64,000 nucleotides of DNA from Deltaproteobacteria bacterium (GCA_021781535.1 JAJXWO010000014.1:1-64000), one strand, 5' to 3'. Shown: positions 9,216 to 18,569, numbered from the stretch's first letter. Numbers and translations: made by a program. The notes: generated from the letters alone by a model not told the origin.

Positions 9216-9308
9216 TTACTGCCTCCTGTTTGTTTTTTGTGTTTACAGGTCAATAACCTGCGTTGATAAGCACCTAAAGCATCATCCGCCCCGAAAGGCA
9301 GTCTATTG

Positions 9309-9322
9309 ATATCATATGATAT
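9309..9322. promoter_or_regulatory. 14-bp perfect palindrome upstream of the CoA-transferase gene
   Basis: ATATCATATGATAT reads the same on both strands, 94 bases upstream of the CoA-transferase start and in the 200-bp gap before the Dabb-domain gene. The symmetry fits a dimeric repressor site; the regulator is unknown. Confidence 0.4.
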
Positions 9323-9416
9323 GTCACGTCAAAAAAACCATTAAGAGCCAGAGTAGAACCGGATTCTACGCATACGCTTATGTTTCGTCAAGTTAAAAAG
9401 TATACGGTATAATCCT

Positions 9417-9707
9417 TCAGTTTTCGTAATCTACCGCCACAATAGATGAACAGACCGCCTTCATATGCGGGATCACCTCTCCGGCGTGGTACGGATGAAT
9501 CTGGTAGGCCTGCAGATCTTCGAGTGATTCAAAACGGGTTGTAAGCGCAATGTCGTATGAGCGCTCCGATCGGATCATGTCAACTCCGACTTCAAGATGA
9601 CGCAGCATGTCAATTTTACCGTCCATACTGAGCAGTTTGTTTCTGGTGACAGCCAGGTTTTCATCAGTCGGTTCAGCCAGTTTAAACAATACAATGTGGG
9701 TAATCAT
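9417..9707 (-). CDS. Stress-responsive A/B barrel (Dabb) domain protein
   Basis: A 96-residue ferredoxin-like dimeric barrel protein. It begins MITHIVLFKL and contains the typical LEVGVDMIRSERSYDIAL strand-helix and the terminal AYQIHPYHAGEVIPH motif. Dabb proteins are small dimers of varied or unknown activity. The start at 9707 is chosen because AAAGGA lies eight bases upstream; an ATG 21 bases further out overlaps it. Monocistronic, with no context that suggests a substrate. Confidence 0.8.
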   Translation of the reverse strand: MITHIVLFKLAEPTDENLAVTRNKLLSMDGKIDMLRHLEVGVDMIRSERSYDIALTTRFESLEDLQAYQIHPYHAGEVIPHMKAVCSSIVAVDYEN

Positions 9708-9793
9708 AGTGCCGTTCCTTTCATGCATCGAATCCGAGTTTGGTTGCTATCCGTAGAGTAATCTTTGGATTAGTGTTCTGCTTGAAATAGTGC

Positions 9794-10498
9794 TTATCCG
9801 GGCGCCTGAAGAGCCCTCAAAAAAACCACATATGCACCGCTACCACCCATTTCACGGGGAGCAGGGGCGAATTCCAGGACTATCTCCCGCCCAGCATCGC
9901 GCAGCCACGAAGCAACAGCCTGGTGCAGCACCGGTTCTTCCTGTGAATGGTAGCCCTTGCCGGTGATTACCAAAACAGCTTTTTGCCCCTTCTTTTGCGC
10001 AGAGCGTAAAAAGCGCGGTAAAGCCTCCAGAGCTTCCTCACGCGTCAAACCGTGCAGGTCGAGCTGATGATTGACTGAAACAACGCCCCGCTTCACCTGC
10101 CGGAGCCGATTGCCGGCCAGCGGCTGCAATTCGCCTTCATCAGGAACGGAATCCGTAAACTTTGTATCCAGCTTCAGGCGGCCGATTTCCTCAAGAAAAG
10201 CGCCTTCTTCGACTACCAGAAACTCTTCCGCCGCCTTTCCGGCCGTTTTCTGCAATGGATGCGAACCGGCTTTAACCGGCTTTTCCCCTGAGTCTTGAAA
10301 CGGCCGCACATCCGCCACCTCCTGGAGAAAAAGATCAAGAGTGTTTTCGGCCGGCTCCGCAGTTTTTTGGCCGGCAGACTGACTCGGCAGAATCGGCTCC
10401 GACTCCGAAACGGCAATCCCTTTCAGAACCCCGAACGGGGTGCTAAGAAACTCTTTCGGCTTGGGCGCATTCTGTTGTCGTTGCTTTTTCTTTGCCAC
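9794..10498 (-). CDS. Smr-domain protein
   Basis: A 234-residue protein whose C-terminal ~85 residues form an Smr domain: LDLHGLTREEALEAL, the glycine motif VITGKGYHS and a final GGSGAYVVFL strand. Stand-alone Smr proteins are DNA or RNA nucleases; some act at collided ribosomes. The N-terminal 145 residues are low-complexity and charged (MAKKKQRQQNAPKPKEF), probably disordered. The start is GTG with AAGGA upstream, inside the last codons of the preceding OmpA-type gene, so translation is likely coupled. Confidence 0.85.
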   Translation of the reverse strand: MAKKKQRQQNAPKPKEFLSTPFGVLKGIAVSESEPILPSQSAGQKTAEPAENTLDLFLQEVADVRPFQDSGEKPVKAGSHPLQKTAGKAAEEFLVVEEGAFLEEIGRLKLDTKFTDSVPDEGELQPLAGNRLRQVKRGVVSVNHQLDLHGLTREEALEALPRFLRSAQKKGQKAVLVITGKGYHSQEEPVLHQAVASWLRDAGREIVLEFAPAPREMGGSGAYVVFLRALQAPG

Positions 10499-10503
10499 GT
10501 TGT

Positions 10504-11346
10504 TCAGTCCTTCGCAACCAGCGTTATTTCAATGCGACGATTTCTTGCCCGGCCTTCTTTCGTGCCATTGTCTGCAACCGGTTTGTATTCAGCAAAAGCG
10601 GCGGCCGAAAGATTGCGGGGATCTACCCCTTGCTTCTGCAGAAATTTGGTGACATTAATGGCGCGGGCAGCTGACAGCTCCCAATTGGTCGGATAGATGC
10701 GGGCAAGTGTACCCGTAATCTGCACCACATCAGTATGCCCCTCAATCCGGATAGCTTTGTCACCGACATTTTTCAGCGTATCAACCATCTTGTCCAAAAT
10801 ATCCAGCCCCTCAGGTTTGATGTCGGCCCTGCCGGAATCAAACAGGATAGCTGCCTCCATATTTACCGTCAGCTTGCCCTTCAGTTCGGATATGGTAACC
10901 TGCCCTTTGGCAATCTCGTTCTTCATAGTGGCAAGAAGCTGCTCGTACGTCCCGCTAACCTCTTTAACCTTTTCCTCTTTCGCCTTCTGAAGCCCGGATA
11001 TTTCATCGTTCAATCGGCTGTTTTCAGCTTTAAGCTCCGACACCTGTTGACGCAACTCACTGATATTTTTTGACAATGTATCTGATTTTGCCCTCAGAAT
11101 CCCCTCAAGCTGTTTTTTCTCATCGGTAAGTACTGCGGCATCCTGGGTAAGCTGGTCAAATTTTGCTTTCAGAGCACTGTTTTCCAACAAAAGTTTTTTG
11201 TGCGCCTGCTGCAGCTCGGCCAGTGATTTGGACACGCCATCAGCTTCCTCAGCCTTTTTCAGGTAGGTACTTTCAGCAACAAGGCAGCCACTAGCAGACA
11301 ACATAAAAAAGGCGCCGGCCAGATATACAAGTACTCGTTTGATCAT
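10504..11346 (-). CDS. OmpA-family lipoprotein with a coiled coil
   Basis: A 280-residue envelope protein. The signal peptide ends in SASGC, so Cys 21 is the likely lipid anchor. Residues 30-150 are a long heptad-rich coiled coil, and residues 160-280 are an OmpA/MotB peptidoglycan-binding domain with FDSGRADIKPEG, IEGHTDVVQI, NWELSAARA and RARNRRIEI. It would tether the outer membrane to the murein at a distance set by the coiled coil. GGAGGA precedes the ATG. Followed closely by the Smr gene. The coiled coil/OmpA layout resembles MotB-like or Pal-like spacer proteins without a motor partner here. Confidence 0.88.
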   Translation of the reverse strand: MIKRVLVYLAGAFFMLSASGCLVAESTYLKKAEEADGVSKSLAELQQAHKKLLLENSALKAKFDQLTQDAAVLTDEKKQLEGILRAKSDTLSKNISELRQQVSELKAENSRLNDEISGLQKAKEEKVKEVSGTYEQLLATMKNEIAKGQVTISELKGKLTVNMEAAILFDSGRADIKPEGLDILDKMVDTLKNVGDKAIRIEGHTDVVQITGTLARIYPTNWELSAARAINVTKFLQKQGVDPRNLSAAAFAEYKPVADNGTKEGRARNRRIEITLVAKD

Positions 11347-11538
11347 TAGTCCATCCTCCCCCAGAGATCGTGCGTTCGGCCTTATACCATATAATCAGAA
11401 TTTTGGTAACGCAGAATATGCAACTTCCTGAATTTATAGAGGCACGTGAATCCGCGCACCCTTGACACGGCCGCGCTTTACGGCTACAAGGAACAGCAGT
11501 AGTTCAGTCTTTTAATGTAATGAAGCGATGGAGAACAG

Positions 11539-12318
11539 ATGGCCGCCAGAATATCGTTTGTAGGCGCCGGTCCGGGAGCGGCGGACCTGATTACCGTCCG
11601 TGGCGCGCGCCTCTTGAAACATGCCGATGTCGTCATTTTTGCCGGAAGCCTGGTGGACCGGAAACTGGTGCAGCTGTATGCAACAAGGGCCGATGTCTAT
11701 GATTCCGCGGGAATGACGCTCTCCGAGGTCATCACCGTCATGATGGATGCCGTGGCAGCAGAACAAAACGTTGTCCGCCTGCACACCGGCGACCCGTCCA
11801 TCTACGGCGCCATTCAGGAGCAGATGGAAGCGCTTGACCGATTGGAAATCGAGTATCAGGTCGTGCCGGGAGTAACCAGCGCCTTTGCTGCAGCAGCCGC
11901 GCTCAAACAGGAGCTGACGCTGCCGGAGGTTTCCCAGACGGTCATTTTCACTCGCATGGAAGGACGGACCCCGGTGCCGGAACGTGAGCAACTGCATGCG
12001 ATTGCCAAACTCGGCGCCACGATGGTGATCTATCTTTCGGTCGGCATGATTGAAAAGGTCGTTGAGCAATTGCTGCAGGGTGCCTATACGACCACCACCC
12101 CTGCAGCGGTTGTCTGCCGGGCCTCATGGGATGACGAGCAGATAATCCAGTGCACCCTGTCCGAACTAGCAGAAAGAGTGCAGCAGTCAGGCATTGATCG
12201 TCAGGCATTGATCATAGTCGGCGATGTCCTGGCCGCCCGCCGCGAAGGTCTTAAGGCCAAATCACTCCTGTACGATCGTGAATTTTCTCACGGCTTCCGG
12301 GAAGGTCACGTCGCCTGA
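11539..12318 (+). CDS. cbiF: Cobalt-precorrin-4 C11-methyltransferase
   Basis: A 259-residue SAM-dependent tetrapyrrole methylase. The family signatures are VGAGPGAADLITVRG at the N-terminus, VVRLHTGDPSIYGAI and VVPGVTSAFAAAA, which distinguish the CbiF/CobM branch. It methylates C11 of the corrin ring during cobalamin synthesis. Because cbiG follows one base after its stop, the oxygen-independent route is implied. GGAG lies upstream of the ATG. No cobalamin riboswitch is apparent in the 190 bases before it. An 18-codon open frame (11446-11502) precedes the gene. Confidence 0.9.
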   Translation: MAARISFVGAGPGAADLITVRGARLLKHADVVIFAGSLVDRKLVQLYATRADVYDSAGMTLSEVITVMMDAVAAEQNVVRLHTGDPSIYGAIQEQMEALDRLEIEYQVVPGVTSAFAAAAALKQELTLPEVSQTVIFTRMEGRTPVPEREQLHAIAKLGATMVIYLSVGMIEKVVEQLLQGAYTTTTPAAVVCRASWDDEQIIQCTLSELAERVQQSGIDRQALIIVGDVLAARREGLKAKSLLYDREFSHGFREGHVA

Positions 12319-12319
12319 G

Positions 12320-13384
12320 ATGCGAGTTGCTGTTGTTGCCATAACCCGGGGGGGAGCCCGACTGGGTCACATGCTGGCCGAAGAGGCTGAGTTCGACTGC
12401 TATCTGTCCCACCGCTATGCCAGCCATGCCGACACGACGTGCCACTGTTTTGATCCAACCGAACTGAAGGCTCTGATCGCTTCGCACTGGAAGCACTACG
12501 ATGGTTTTGTGCTGATCATGGCAACCGGCATTGTCGTGCGGGTCATTGCACCGCTGCTGGGGTCAAAGGAAACCGATCCGGCAGTTGTCGTGATGGATGA
12601 TGCCGGCAGATATGCCATTGCTCTTCTTTCCGGGCATCTGGGGGGCGGCAACGAGCTTGCCGGGTGCTGCGCATCCGTCACCGGAGCCCGTGCCGTCATT
12701 ACTACCGCGACCGATGCCAACGATCTCCCCTCCTTCGACATGCTGGCCAAGGAGCAGGGATGGGGCATTGAGGATATCAGCCGGGTCAAGACACTCAACA
12801 CCCTGCTGCTTGATGACGAAGAGATTGCCGTCGTAGACCCGACCGGGCTGACCAGCGCGTGGCTGCAGGGCCGGGGAAAGGTCACCTTTTGTGAAACATT
12901 TGCTACAGCCGCGGACAGCACGGCACGCGGTTTATTGCTTGTTACCAATCGGGCTTTGCCGGAACAGATCGACACGCATAATACCCTCATCCTCCGCCCC
13001 CGCAACCTGGTGCTCGGCATCGGCTGCAATCGCGGCACACCGGCTGATGAAATCGAAGCGTTTGTTACGACCCACCTGAAACAGTTGGATCTCTCTCAAA
13101 AAAGCATCTGCTGCATCGCCTCGGTAGCAGCCAAACGCGATGAAATCGGGCTTGCTGAATACGCAGGGCGCCTGGGGGTTCCGCTCCGTTGCTTTGAGAG
13201 TGAGGAGCTGAACAGGGTTGCCTTTCCCTCGCCCCCCTCGAAACATGCCCTGGCGGCAGTCGGTGCCGCCGGTGTCGCCGAGCCGGCCGCAATTCTTGCC
13301 GCACATGGAGGGAAATTGCTGTTACATAAGGTTAAATCCGCTAACATCACCCTGGCGGTAGCACAACTCAAGGATATGCAATGA
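12320..13384 (+). CDS. cbiG: Cobalt-precorrin-5A hydrolase
   Basis: A 354-residue CbiG. The N-terminal domain carries GFVLIMATGIVVRVIAPLL and YAIALLSGHLGGGNELA, and the C-terminal domain LVLGIGCNRGTPADEIEAF with SVAAKRDEIGL. It opens the delta-lactone of cobalt-precorrin-5A and releases acetaldehyde. The ATG at 12320 lies one base after the cbiF stop; longer upstream starts would run into cbiF. Its stop overlaps pdxA by four bases (ATGA), so the three genes are translationally linked. Confidence 0.9.
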   Translation: MRVAVVAITRGGARLGHMLAEEAEFDCYLSHRYASHADTTCHCFDPTELKALIASHWKHYDGFVLIMATGIVVRVIAPLLGSKETDPAVVVMDDAGRYAIALLSGHLGGGNELAGCCASVTGARAVITTATDANDLPSFDMLAKEQGWGIEDISRVKTLNTLLLDDEEIAVVDPTGLTSAWLQGRGKVTFCETFATAADSTARGLLLVTNRALPEQIDTHNTLILRPRNLVLGIGCNRGTPADEIEAFVTTHLKQLDLSQKSICCIASVAAKRDEIGLAEYAGRLGVPLRCFESEELNRVAFPSPPSKHALAAVGAAGVAEPAAILAAHGGKLLLHKVKSANITLAVAQLKDMQ

Positions 13385-14382
13385 ATAGAGATAGCAAACC
13401 GGTGATCGCTATTACCATGGGAGACCCCAGCGGGATCGGTCCGGAAATCATCATAAAAGCGCTGCAGTCGCCGGATGTCACAAACAGCTGCGTTCCACTC
13501 GTAATCGGAGACCGGCTGGCGCTGGAACGGGCGCGTGCCGTCTGCGGCTCAACCCTGAAGTTTTTCGCATCTGACTCAATAGAGGATGTGCGAACCTTCC
13601 CGGAAGGCAGCATTCCCCTGCTTGAACTCTCACACCTCACGGAAGCCGACATGCCGTACGGCGCTCCGTCAAACGCGGCTGGCGATGCAGTCTACCGCTA
13701 TATCTGCCACGCCGCACGCCTCTGTCTTGACGGCCAGGCCGCAGCGATGGTGACCGCCCCGATCAGCAAGGAAGCGATGCATCGAGCCGGGCACGACTAT
13801 CCAGGCCACACCGAGCTGCTGGCCGAATTGTGCGGCACAGACAACTTTGTCATGATGCTGGCCGGTGACCTGCTGCGGGTCAGCCTGGTGACGATCCATG
13901 AAGCGTTGAGCGATGTTCCCCGTCTGGTGACGTTCGAGCAGGTGCTCAAAACCATACGCATCACGGCACAAGGAGTTGCGCGTTTGACCGGTAAAAAGTC
14001 GCCGAAGCTGGCGGTGCTTGCGCTCAATCCGCATTGCGGTGAAGGCGGGAAGTTCGGCACCGAAGAGCTGGAAGTCATCGCGCCGGCGGTAAAGGCCGCC
14101 CGGTTGGAAGGGATCGATGCCGAGGGACCGCTATCGGCTGACACCCTGTTCCATTTTGCCCGGCAGGGTGGCTATGACGGTGTCGTAGCCATGTATCACG
14201 ATCAGGGGTTGATCCCGCTCAAGATGCTGCACTTTGACGATGGCGTCAACATTACGCTGGGCCTACCGATCATCCGCACCTCCGTTGACCACGGCACCGC
14301 TTATAACCTTGCCGGCAGCAGCACGGCATCAGAAGAAAGCCTGCTGGCAGCAATCAGGATGGCAGTGAAGATGGCAGGATGA
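13381..14382 (+). CDS. pdxA: 4-hydroxythreonine-4-phosphate dehydrogenase
   Basis: A 333-residue PdxA, which oxidises 4-phosphohydroxy-threonine in pyridoxal-phosphate synthesis. Family residues visible are MGDPSGIGPEI at the N-terminus and the metal-binding histidines in YPGHTELLAE, NPHCGEGGKFGTEE and MYHDQGLIPLK, followed by SVDHGTAYNLAG. It overlaps cbiG by four bases. Pairing with cobalamin genes is unusual for a vitamin B6 enzyme and may only reflect operon packing, but a PdxA2-type role on another hydroxy acid phosphate cannot be ruled out. Confidence 0.9.
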   Translation: MNRDSKPVIAITMGDPSGIGPEIIIKALQSPDVTNSCVPLVIGDRLALERARAVCGSTLKFFASDSIEDVRTFPEGSIPLLELSHLTEADMPYGAPSNAAGDAVYRYICHAARLCLDGQAAAMVTAPISKEAMHRAGHDYPGHTELLAELCGTDNFVMMLAGDLLRVSLVTIHEALSDVPRLVTFEQVLKTIRITAQGVARLTGKKSPKLAVLALNPHCGEGGKFGTEELEVIAPAVKAARLEGIDAEGPLSADTLFHFARQGGYDGVVAMYHDQGLIPLKMLHFDDGVNITLGLPIIRTSVDHGTAYNLAGSSTASEESLLAAIRMAVKMAG

Positions 14383-14432
14383 TTTCTGCTTTCCGCTTGC
14401 ACTAACCGTCCGTTTTTCGTAAACTCCCAGCC

Positions 14433-15512
14433 ATGATAACCATTGAAACCATATCGGCACATGTCCACGCTGGTCAGCGCATTACCTCTGACGAGGCGCT
14501 TTTTCTGTTTCGCTTCAACGACCTGCTCGCGATCGGTGAGCTGGCGGCGCTGGCCAATGAACGGAAAAACGGCACAAATGTCTATTTCAACGTCAACCGC
14601 CACATAAACCCGACCAACGTCTGTGTGAATCGCTGCGCATTCTGCGCATTCTCGAGAACCAGCGGCGAAGATGGCGCGTACACCCTGGCGCTTGACGAAA
14701 TATGCAAGCGGGCTCACGAGGCAGAAAGAGACGGAGCCACCGAAGTGCATATCGTCGGTGGCCTGCACCCTGATCTGGCCTTCGAATTCTACGAAGAAAC
14801 CCTGCGCGCTATCCGCAGCACCGCACCGCGGCTCCATATCAAAGCCTTCACTGCGGTGGAGATCGAGTACTTTTCCCGTATTGCAGGCCTGACGGTCGAG
14901 AAGGTGTTTGAGCGGCTTATCAGCGCCGGTCTCGGCTCGATGCCGGGGGGAGGAGCCGAAATCCTGGTCGAAGAGGTCCGGCAGAAAATTTGCCCCGAAA
15001 AAATCTCAGGGTCACGCTGGCTCGAAATCATCCGCCTGGCACATCGGGCAGGGCTGAAGTCTAATGCCACCATGCTCTACGGGCACGTCGAAAGTACTGC
15101 CGACCGGGTGGCACATATGGAGATGTTGCGGACCCTGCAGGATGAAACCGGCGGTTTTCAAGCCTTTATCCCTCTGGCGTTCCAAGCCGAAAACTCTGAT
15201 CTGAAACTGGACATTAAGGGGACCTCCGGCATCGATGACCTTAAGACCTTGGCAATTGCGCGGGTTTACCTCGATAATTTTGACCATATTAAGGCCTACT
15301 GGATCATGCTGGGTGAGAAGATTGCCCAGGTTTCACTTGCTTTCGGGGTCAACGATCTTGACGGCACCGTAGTGGAAGAGAAGATCGGCCATGACGCCGG
15401 AGCCCAAAGCCCGCAGTCAATGACAAAAGAAGGCATTATCCGCCTCATCAGAAAAGCCGGAAAGGTCCCCGTTGAACGTGATACGCTGTATCACCCAATT
15501 CGCAGTTATTGA
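14433..15512 (+). CDS. mqnE: Aminofutalosine synthase (radical SAM)
   Basis: A 359-residue radical SAM enzyme. The cluster-binding CxxxCxxC is at Cys 64, 68 and 71 (NVCVNRCAFCAFSR). The following VHIVGGLHPDL and SAGLGSMPGGGAEIL are typical of MqnE, which joins the enolpyruvyl benzoate product to SAM to form aminofutalosine, a step in menaquinone synthesis by the futalosine route. The enzyme is cytoplasmic and oxygen-sensitive. The ribosome site is weak (CTCCCAG before the ATG). The stop codon is shared with the next start as TGATG. Confidence 0.9.
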   Translation: MITIETISAHVHAGQRITSDEALFLFRFNDLLAIGELAALANERKNGTNVYFNVNRHINPTNVCVNRCAFCAFSRTSGEDGAYTLALDEICKRAHEAERDGATEVHIVGGLHPDLAFEFYEETLRAIRSTAPRLHIKAFTAVEIEYFSRIAGLTVEKVFERLISAGLGSMPGGGAEILVEEVRQKICPEKISGSRWLEIIRLAHRAGLKSNATMLYGHVESTADRVAHMEMLRTLQDETGGFQAFIPLAFQAENSDLKLDIKGTSGIDDLKTLAIARVYLDNFDHIKAYWIMLGEKIAQVSLAFGVNDLDGTVVEEKIGHDAGAQSPQSMTKEGIIRLIRKAGKVPVERDTLYHPIRSY

Positions 15513-16558
15513 TGTACTCCCTGACGCCATCCCTGGATACCGGAGATGCAATCAGCACCCTTGACACACTGCTCGCTGCCGATATCAGACCAGATCATTT
15601 CCATGGCGCCATCCATCACCTGCAACGCCGTTTTGCCAGCTATGCCGACACGAGCCCGGCGCCGTTCATTGCTCCAGGCTTGGTCGTCACACCCGAGATC
15701 CGCCGGCAATCCGAGATGTACCTGCCGATTGCCGAGATCACTAAAATCTTCAACCGGCTTTATTGCGCCACGCTGAACTCCCCCCCTATCTTGTCCAGTT
15801 CCCCTTTTCATAATGCATTGAGCTGGGCGGACACTTTTGTCGGCCTGCCACCGCAACTGCAGTTCAGCATAAACCCTTCGACATTACTGGAACAACTGCT
15901 CAACGATCGGAACCTGTTGACGAAGTTTTTGTTCGCTTCCTTCCTCCCGCACCGCTTCTATGGCGGTTTCAGACGGTATATCGGACAGACCGATTTCATC
16001 CGGAAATGGCTTTTGGAACGGAAAAAAGCGACGCTTCGCTGTCTGGATGCAGCCTGCGGCACCGGGGAAGACAGTTATGGCCTGGCCACTCTGTTGCTTG
16101 AACGCGGATTTGATCGGGAGAAGATACACATCGAAAGCTGGACGATAGATCCATTGGAAGTCTGGGCTGCCGCTCATTGCAGCTTTCCTCACGACCGGCA
16201 GCGAGAAGCACGGTTCCGGGAAGAGACCGCTGCCCTCTTTGAGCACGGTTATGAAACGCGCATCTGCTTCCGTTGTGTTGATCTGACGAAGCCGCCGGCG
16301 GAACCATTCGACCTGATCCTGTGCAACGGCCTGCTGGGAGGCCCACTTTTTCACGAAGCGCAGTTCGTAAAAAATATAGTGGCCAATCTGGCCGGGATAC
16401 TTGCGCCCGGCGGGATCATGCTGGCAGCCGACAGCTTCCACGCCGGCTGGAAACTGCACTACCCGCAGCAGATGCTGCGGGTAGTGCTCGAAGAGAATGG
16501 TTTGCGCACGTTTTCAGCAGGCGAGGGGGTCGGCGGGGTAAAGCCCGGCACGGTATAG
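15512..16558 (+). CDS. CheR-like SAM-dependent methyltransferase coupled to mqnE
   Basis: A 348-residue protein. Residues 1-145 are an all-helical N-terminal region without a recognised family. Residues 146-340 are a class I methyltransferase fold with LDAACGTGEDSYGLA as the SAM-binding motif (about 178-192), an acidic residue in SWTIDPLEVWAA, PFDLILCNGLLGG and LAPGGIMLAAD. This order resembles CheR-type enzymes. Its start codon overlaps the mqnE stop (ATG 15512), which strongly implies coupled translation, so a role near menaquinone synthesis is possible, but no known step requires it. No chemotaxis genes are nearby. Confidence 0.65.
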   Translation: MYSLTPSLDTGDAISTLDTLLAADIRPDHFHGAIHHLQRRFASYADTSPAPFIAPGLVVTPEIRRQSEMYLPIAEITKIFNRLYCATLNSPPILSSSPFHNALSWADTFVGLPPQLQFSINPSTLLEQLLNDRNLLTKFLFASFLPHRFYGGFRRYIGQTDFIRKWLLERKKATLRCLDAACGTGEDSYGLATLLLERGFDREKIHIESWTIDPLEVWAAAHCSFPHDRQREARFREETAALFEHGYETRICFRCVDLTKPPAEPFDLILCNGLLGGPLFHEAQFVKNIVANLAGILAPGGIMLAADSFHAGWKLHYPQQMLRVVLEENGLRTFSAGEGVGGVKPGTV

Positions 16559-16646
16559 GCTTGATAGGTCTGTTGACGAACTTGGTTTCACAACAATTGG
16601 CATGCCGTCTATTTCTTGTGTGATACACAGACCTGGTGCCCTGGCA

Positions 16647-17462
16647 TCACCATCTTCCCACCAGGGCCAACACTGCCGAGTTACTGGAAACAAGCGGGAC
16701 AACCGACACCGAGTTCTTGCCCTTATTAACATGATTAGCAATGACGATGCGGCCGCACAGTTCGCCGATGGCAGCGCCCAGCAGCACATCGCTGGCCCAG
16801 TGTTTGTCTTGATACATACGCGAGAAACCGACAAACGTGGCGGCAGAGTAAAAGAATACTTTGGCGGCCATGCTCTCCGAGGTGGCGGCCATGATCGAAG
16901 CCATGGCAAACGAGCTGGAGGTATGCATTGAAGGCATGGAATCGTAATCGGTTTTGAAGCGACCGGGCGTAAAACTCCCCTTGTCGCCCTTAACGAAGGG
17001 GCGAGCCCTGCCGATGGTCTCTTTGAGCACAAATGTAGTTGCATCAGCCAGCAATATCGTCTCGCCAAGCATCTCGCCGGTTTCTTTCCAGCGGGGGGAC
17101 TCCGCAAAGATGCCGCCGCCATAAACGGCGGCGGCAATCCCAATATGCAGAAACGGGTCGCCGATCAGAGTGCCGGCATCCGTAGCCTTATCAAGCCCTC
17201 TGCTCTTGCTGCCTTGCAGCTTGGTACGGATGTCGTCATCAAAAACATAGGTAAGACCAACCGCACCGGCCACGGCCAGTGTACCGACAAACCCGTACCC
17301 ATCCGTATCCACCGGCGTTTTGACAACTTCCAGCGCCTCATCACCGAGCCGCACGGTTTGTTCCTTGATGGCCTTCGTGCTGTTGAATATATTATCATCC
17401 GCCGCCGCAATACGCGGCAATACCATGACTGCAATAGTAAAACATACCAACCAGATACGCAT
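16647..17462 (-). CDS. PAP2-superfamily phosphatase, exported
   Basis: A 271-residue protein with a cleavable signal (IAVMVLPRIAAADDN). The three acid-phosphatase motifs are present: KETIGRARP, SMPSMHTSS and SRMYQDKHWASDVL, giving the catalytic histidine pair. Members dephosphorylate lipid phosphates such as undecaprenyl pyrophosphate or phosphatidic acid. Several hydrophobic segments around residues 60-80 and 165-240 suggest membrane association. AAGGGAG precedes the ATG. Convergent with the methyltransferase gene; not part of an evident operon. Confidence 0.85.
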   Translation of the reverse strand: MRIWLVCFTIAVMVLPRIAAADDNIFNSTKAIKEQTVRLGDEALEVVKTPVDTDGYGFVGTLAVAGAVGLTYVFDDDIRTKLQGSKSRGLDKATDAGTLIGDPFLHIGIAAAVYGGGIFAESPRWKETGEMLGETILLADATTFVLKETIGRARPFVKGDKGSFTPGRFKTDYDSMPSMHTSSSFAMASIMAATSESMAAKVFFYSAATFVGFSRMYQDKHWASDVLLGAAIGELCGRIVIANHVNKGKNSVSVVPLVSSNSAVLALVGRW

Positions 17463-17585
17463 GTCGACTCCCTTGGGTTTACACTGAACGACAAGAAAAA
17501 CTCCTGTCCTCGATTAAAAGAACGGGAGCCATAAATGTGCTGACAAGCGGGACAACGCACCTCTTGCCAGAGAGATCACTGTTTA

Positions 17586-18569
17586 TCAGAAGCGGATTAA
17601 CAATCCGCCCCACGTCAATCCGCCGCCAAATCCCATGGCCAGCACGATGTGGCCCGGCTTGATCGTGCCGTTACGCAGATTTTCATCCATCACCAGCGCC
17701 ACCGAAGCTGCAGAGGTGTTCCCACAGCGGTCAAGGTTGAGCAGGAAACGCTCTTTGGGAAATCCACTTTTTTTGGAGATAAAATCGATCATGCGCACAT
17801 TGGCCTGATGAGGAATGATGTAATCCAGATCCGTAGCAGATATGCCGGCTTTCGCACAGAGAGTGTTGATAATGTCCGGAATGACATCCGTAGCAAATAT
17901 GTAGACCTGCTTGCCGGCCATCTGGAAATAAATCTCCCGTTCCTCAATCGATTCTGCCGTAACCGGTTTGCGTGAGCCGGACGAAGGTACCTGAATCAGC
18001 GGCCACCCCTTGCCGTCACTGCGCATATAGGTATGCTGAATCCCCTTTGTTGCATCACCACCACTGCTCACAATGGCAGCACCGGCACCGTCGCCAAAGA
18101 GCGGACAGCTGGTTTTGTCATTAAAATCAAGAATTTTTGAGTAGGTATCGGCGCCAATTGCCATGACGGTCTTGTATTTTCCGCACTTGATAAAGTTATC
18201 GGCAATTTCGAGCGCATAGACAAAGCTGGAGCAGACTGCGTTGACATCAAAGGCAAAAGCGTTTTTTGCGCCGATGTTCTCCTGGACGATGCAGGCAGTT
18301 GAAGGAAGGCTCATGTCAGGAGTCGAGGTTCCGACTATGATACAGTCAATATCAGAGGCGTCAATTCCAGCGGCTTCCAATGCTTTTTTAGCGGCACCGG
18401 TGGCCAGATCAGAGGTCGCCTGGTCGGCATGAGCAAAACGCCGCTCACGGATGCCGGTACGGCTGAAAATCCATTCGTCCGCATTTTCAACCAGGTAATC
18501 AAAATGGCTGTTCGGTATTACCCGATCCGGAAGGCATGAACCACTGCCGATAATTTTTGAATAAATCAT
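17586..18569 (-). CDS. fabH: 3-oxoacyl-ACP synthase III
   Basis: A 327-residue KAS III, starting fatty-acid synthesis by condensing acetyl-CoA with malonyl-ACP. The catalytic triad is visible: Cys 113 in NAVCSSFVYAL, His in IIPHQANVRMID and Asn in DRCGNTSAASV, with the terminal GFGGGLTWG loop. Length matches the family. GGAGA precedes the ATG. Stand-alone, away from a plsX-fabD cluster, so it may be a second FabH paralogue with a branched or longer primer preference; that is inference. Confidence 0.88.
   Translation of the reverse strand: MIYSKIIGSGSCLPDRVIPNSHFDYLVENADEWIFSRTGIRERRFAHADQATSDLATGAAKKALEAAGIDASDIDCIIVGTSTPDMSLPSTACIVQENIGAKNAFAFDVNAVCSSFVYALEIADNFIKCGKYKTVMAIGADTYSKILDFNDKTSCPLFGDGAGAAIVSSGGDATKGIQHTYMRSDGKGWPLIQVPSSGSRKPVTAESIEEREIYFQMAGKQVYIFATDVIPDIINTLCAKAGISATDLDYIIPHQANVRMIDFISKKSGFPKERFLLNLDRCGNTSAASVALVMDENLRNGTIKPGHIVLAMGFGGGLTWGGLLIRF

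Noticed and set aside
11347-11538. Cobalamin riboswitch before cbiF
   Set aside because: No B12-box-like sequence or characteristic stem pattern found in the 190-base leader.
14433-16558. mqnE and the methyltransferase as a chemotaxis operon
   Set aside because: The CheR resemblance is limited to the SAM-binding core; no receptor, CheA, CheW or CheB genes are near.
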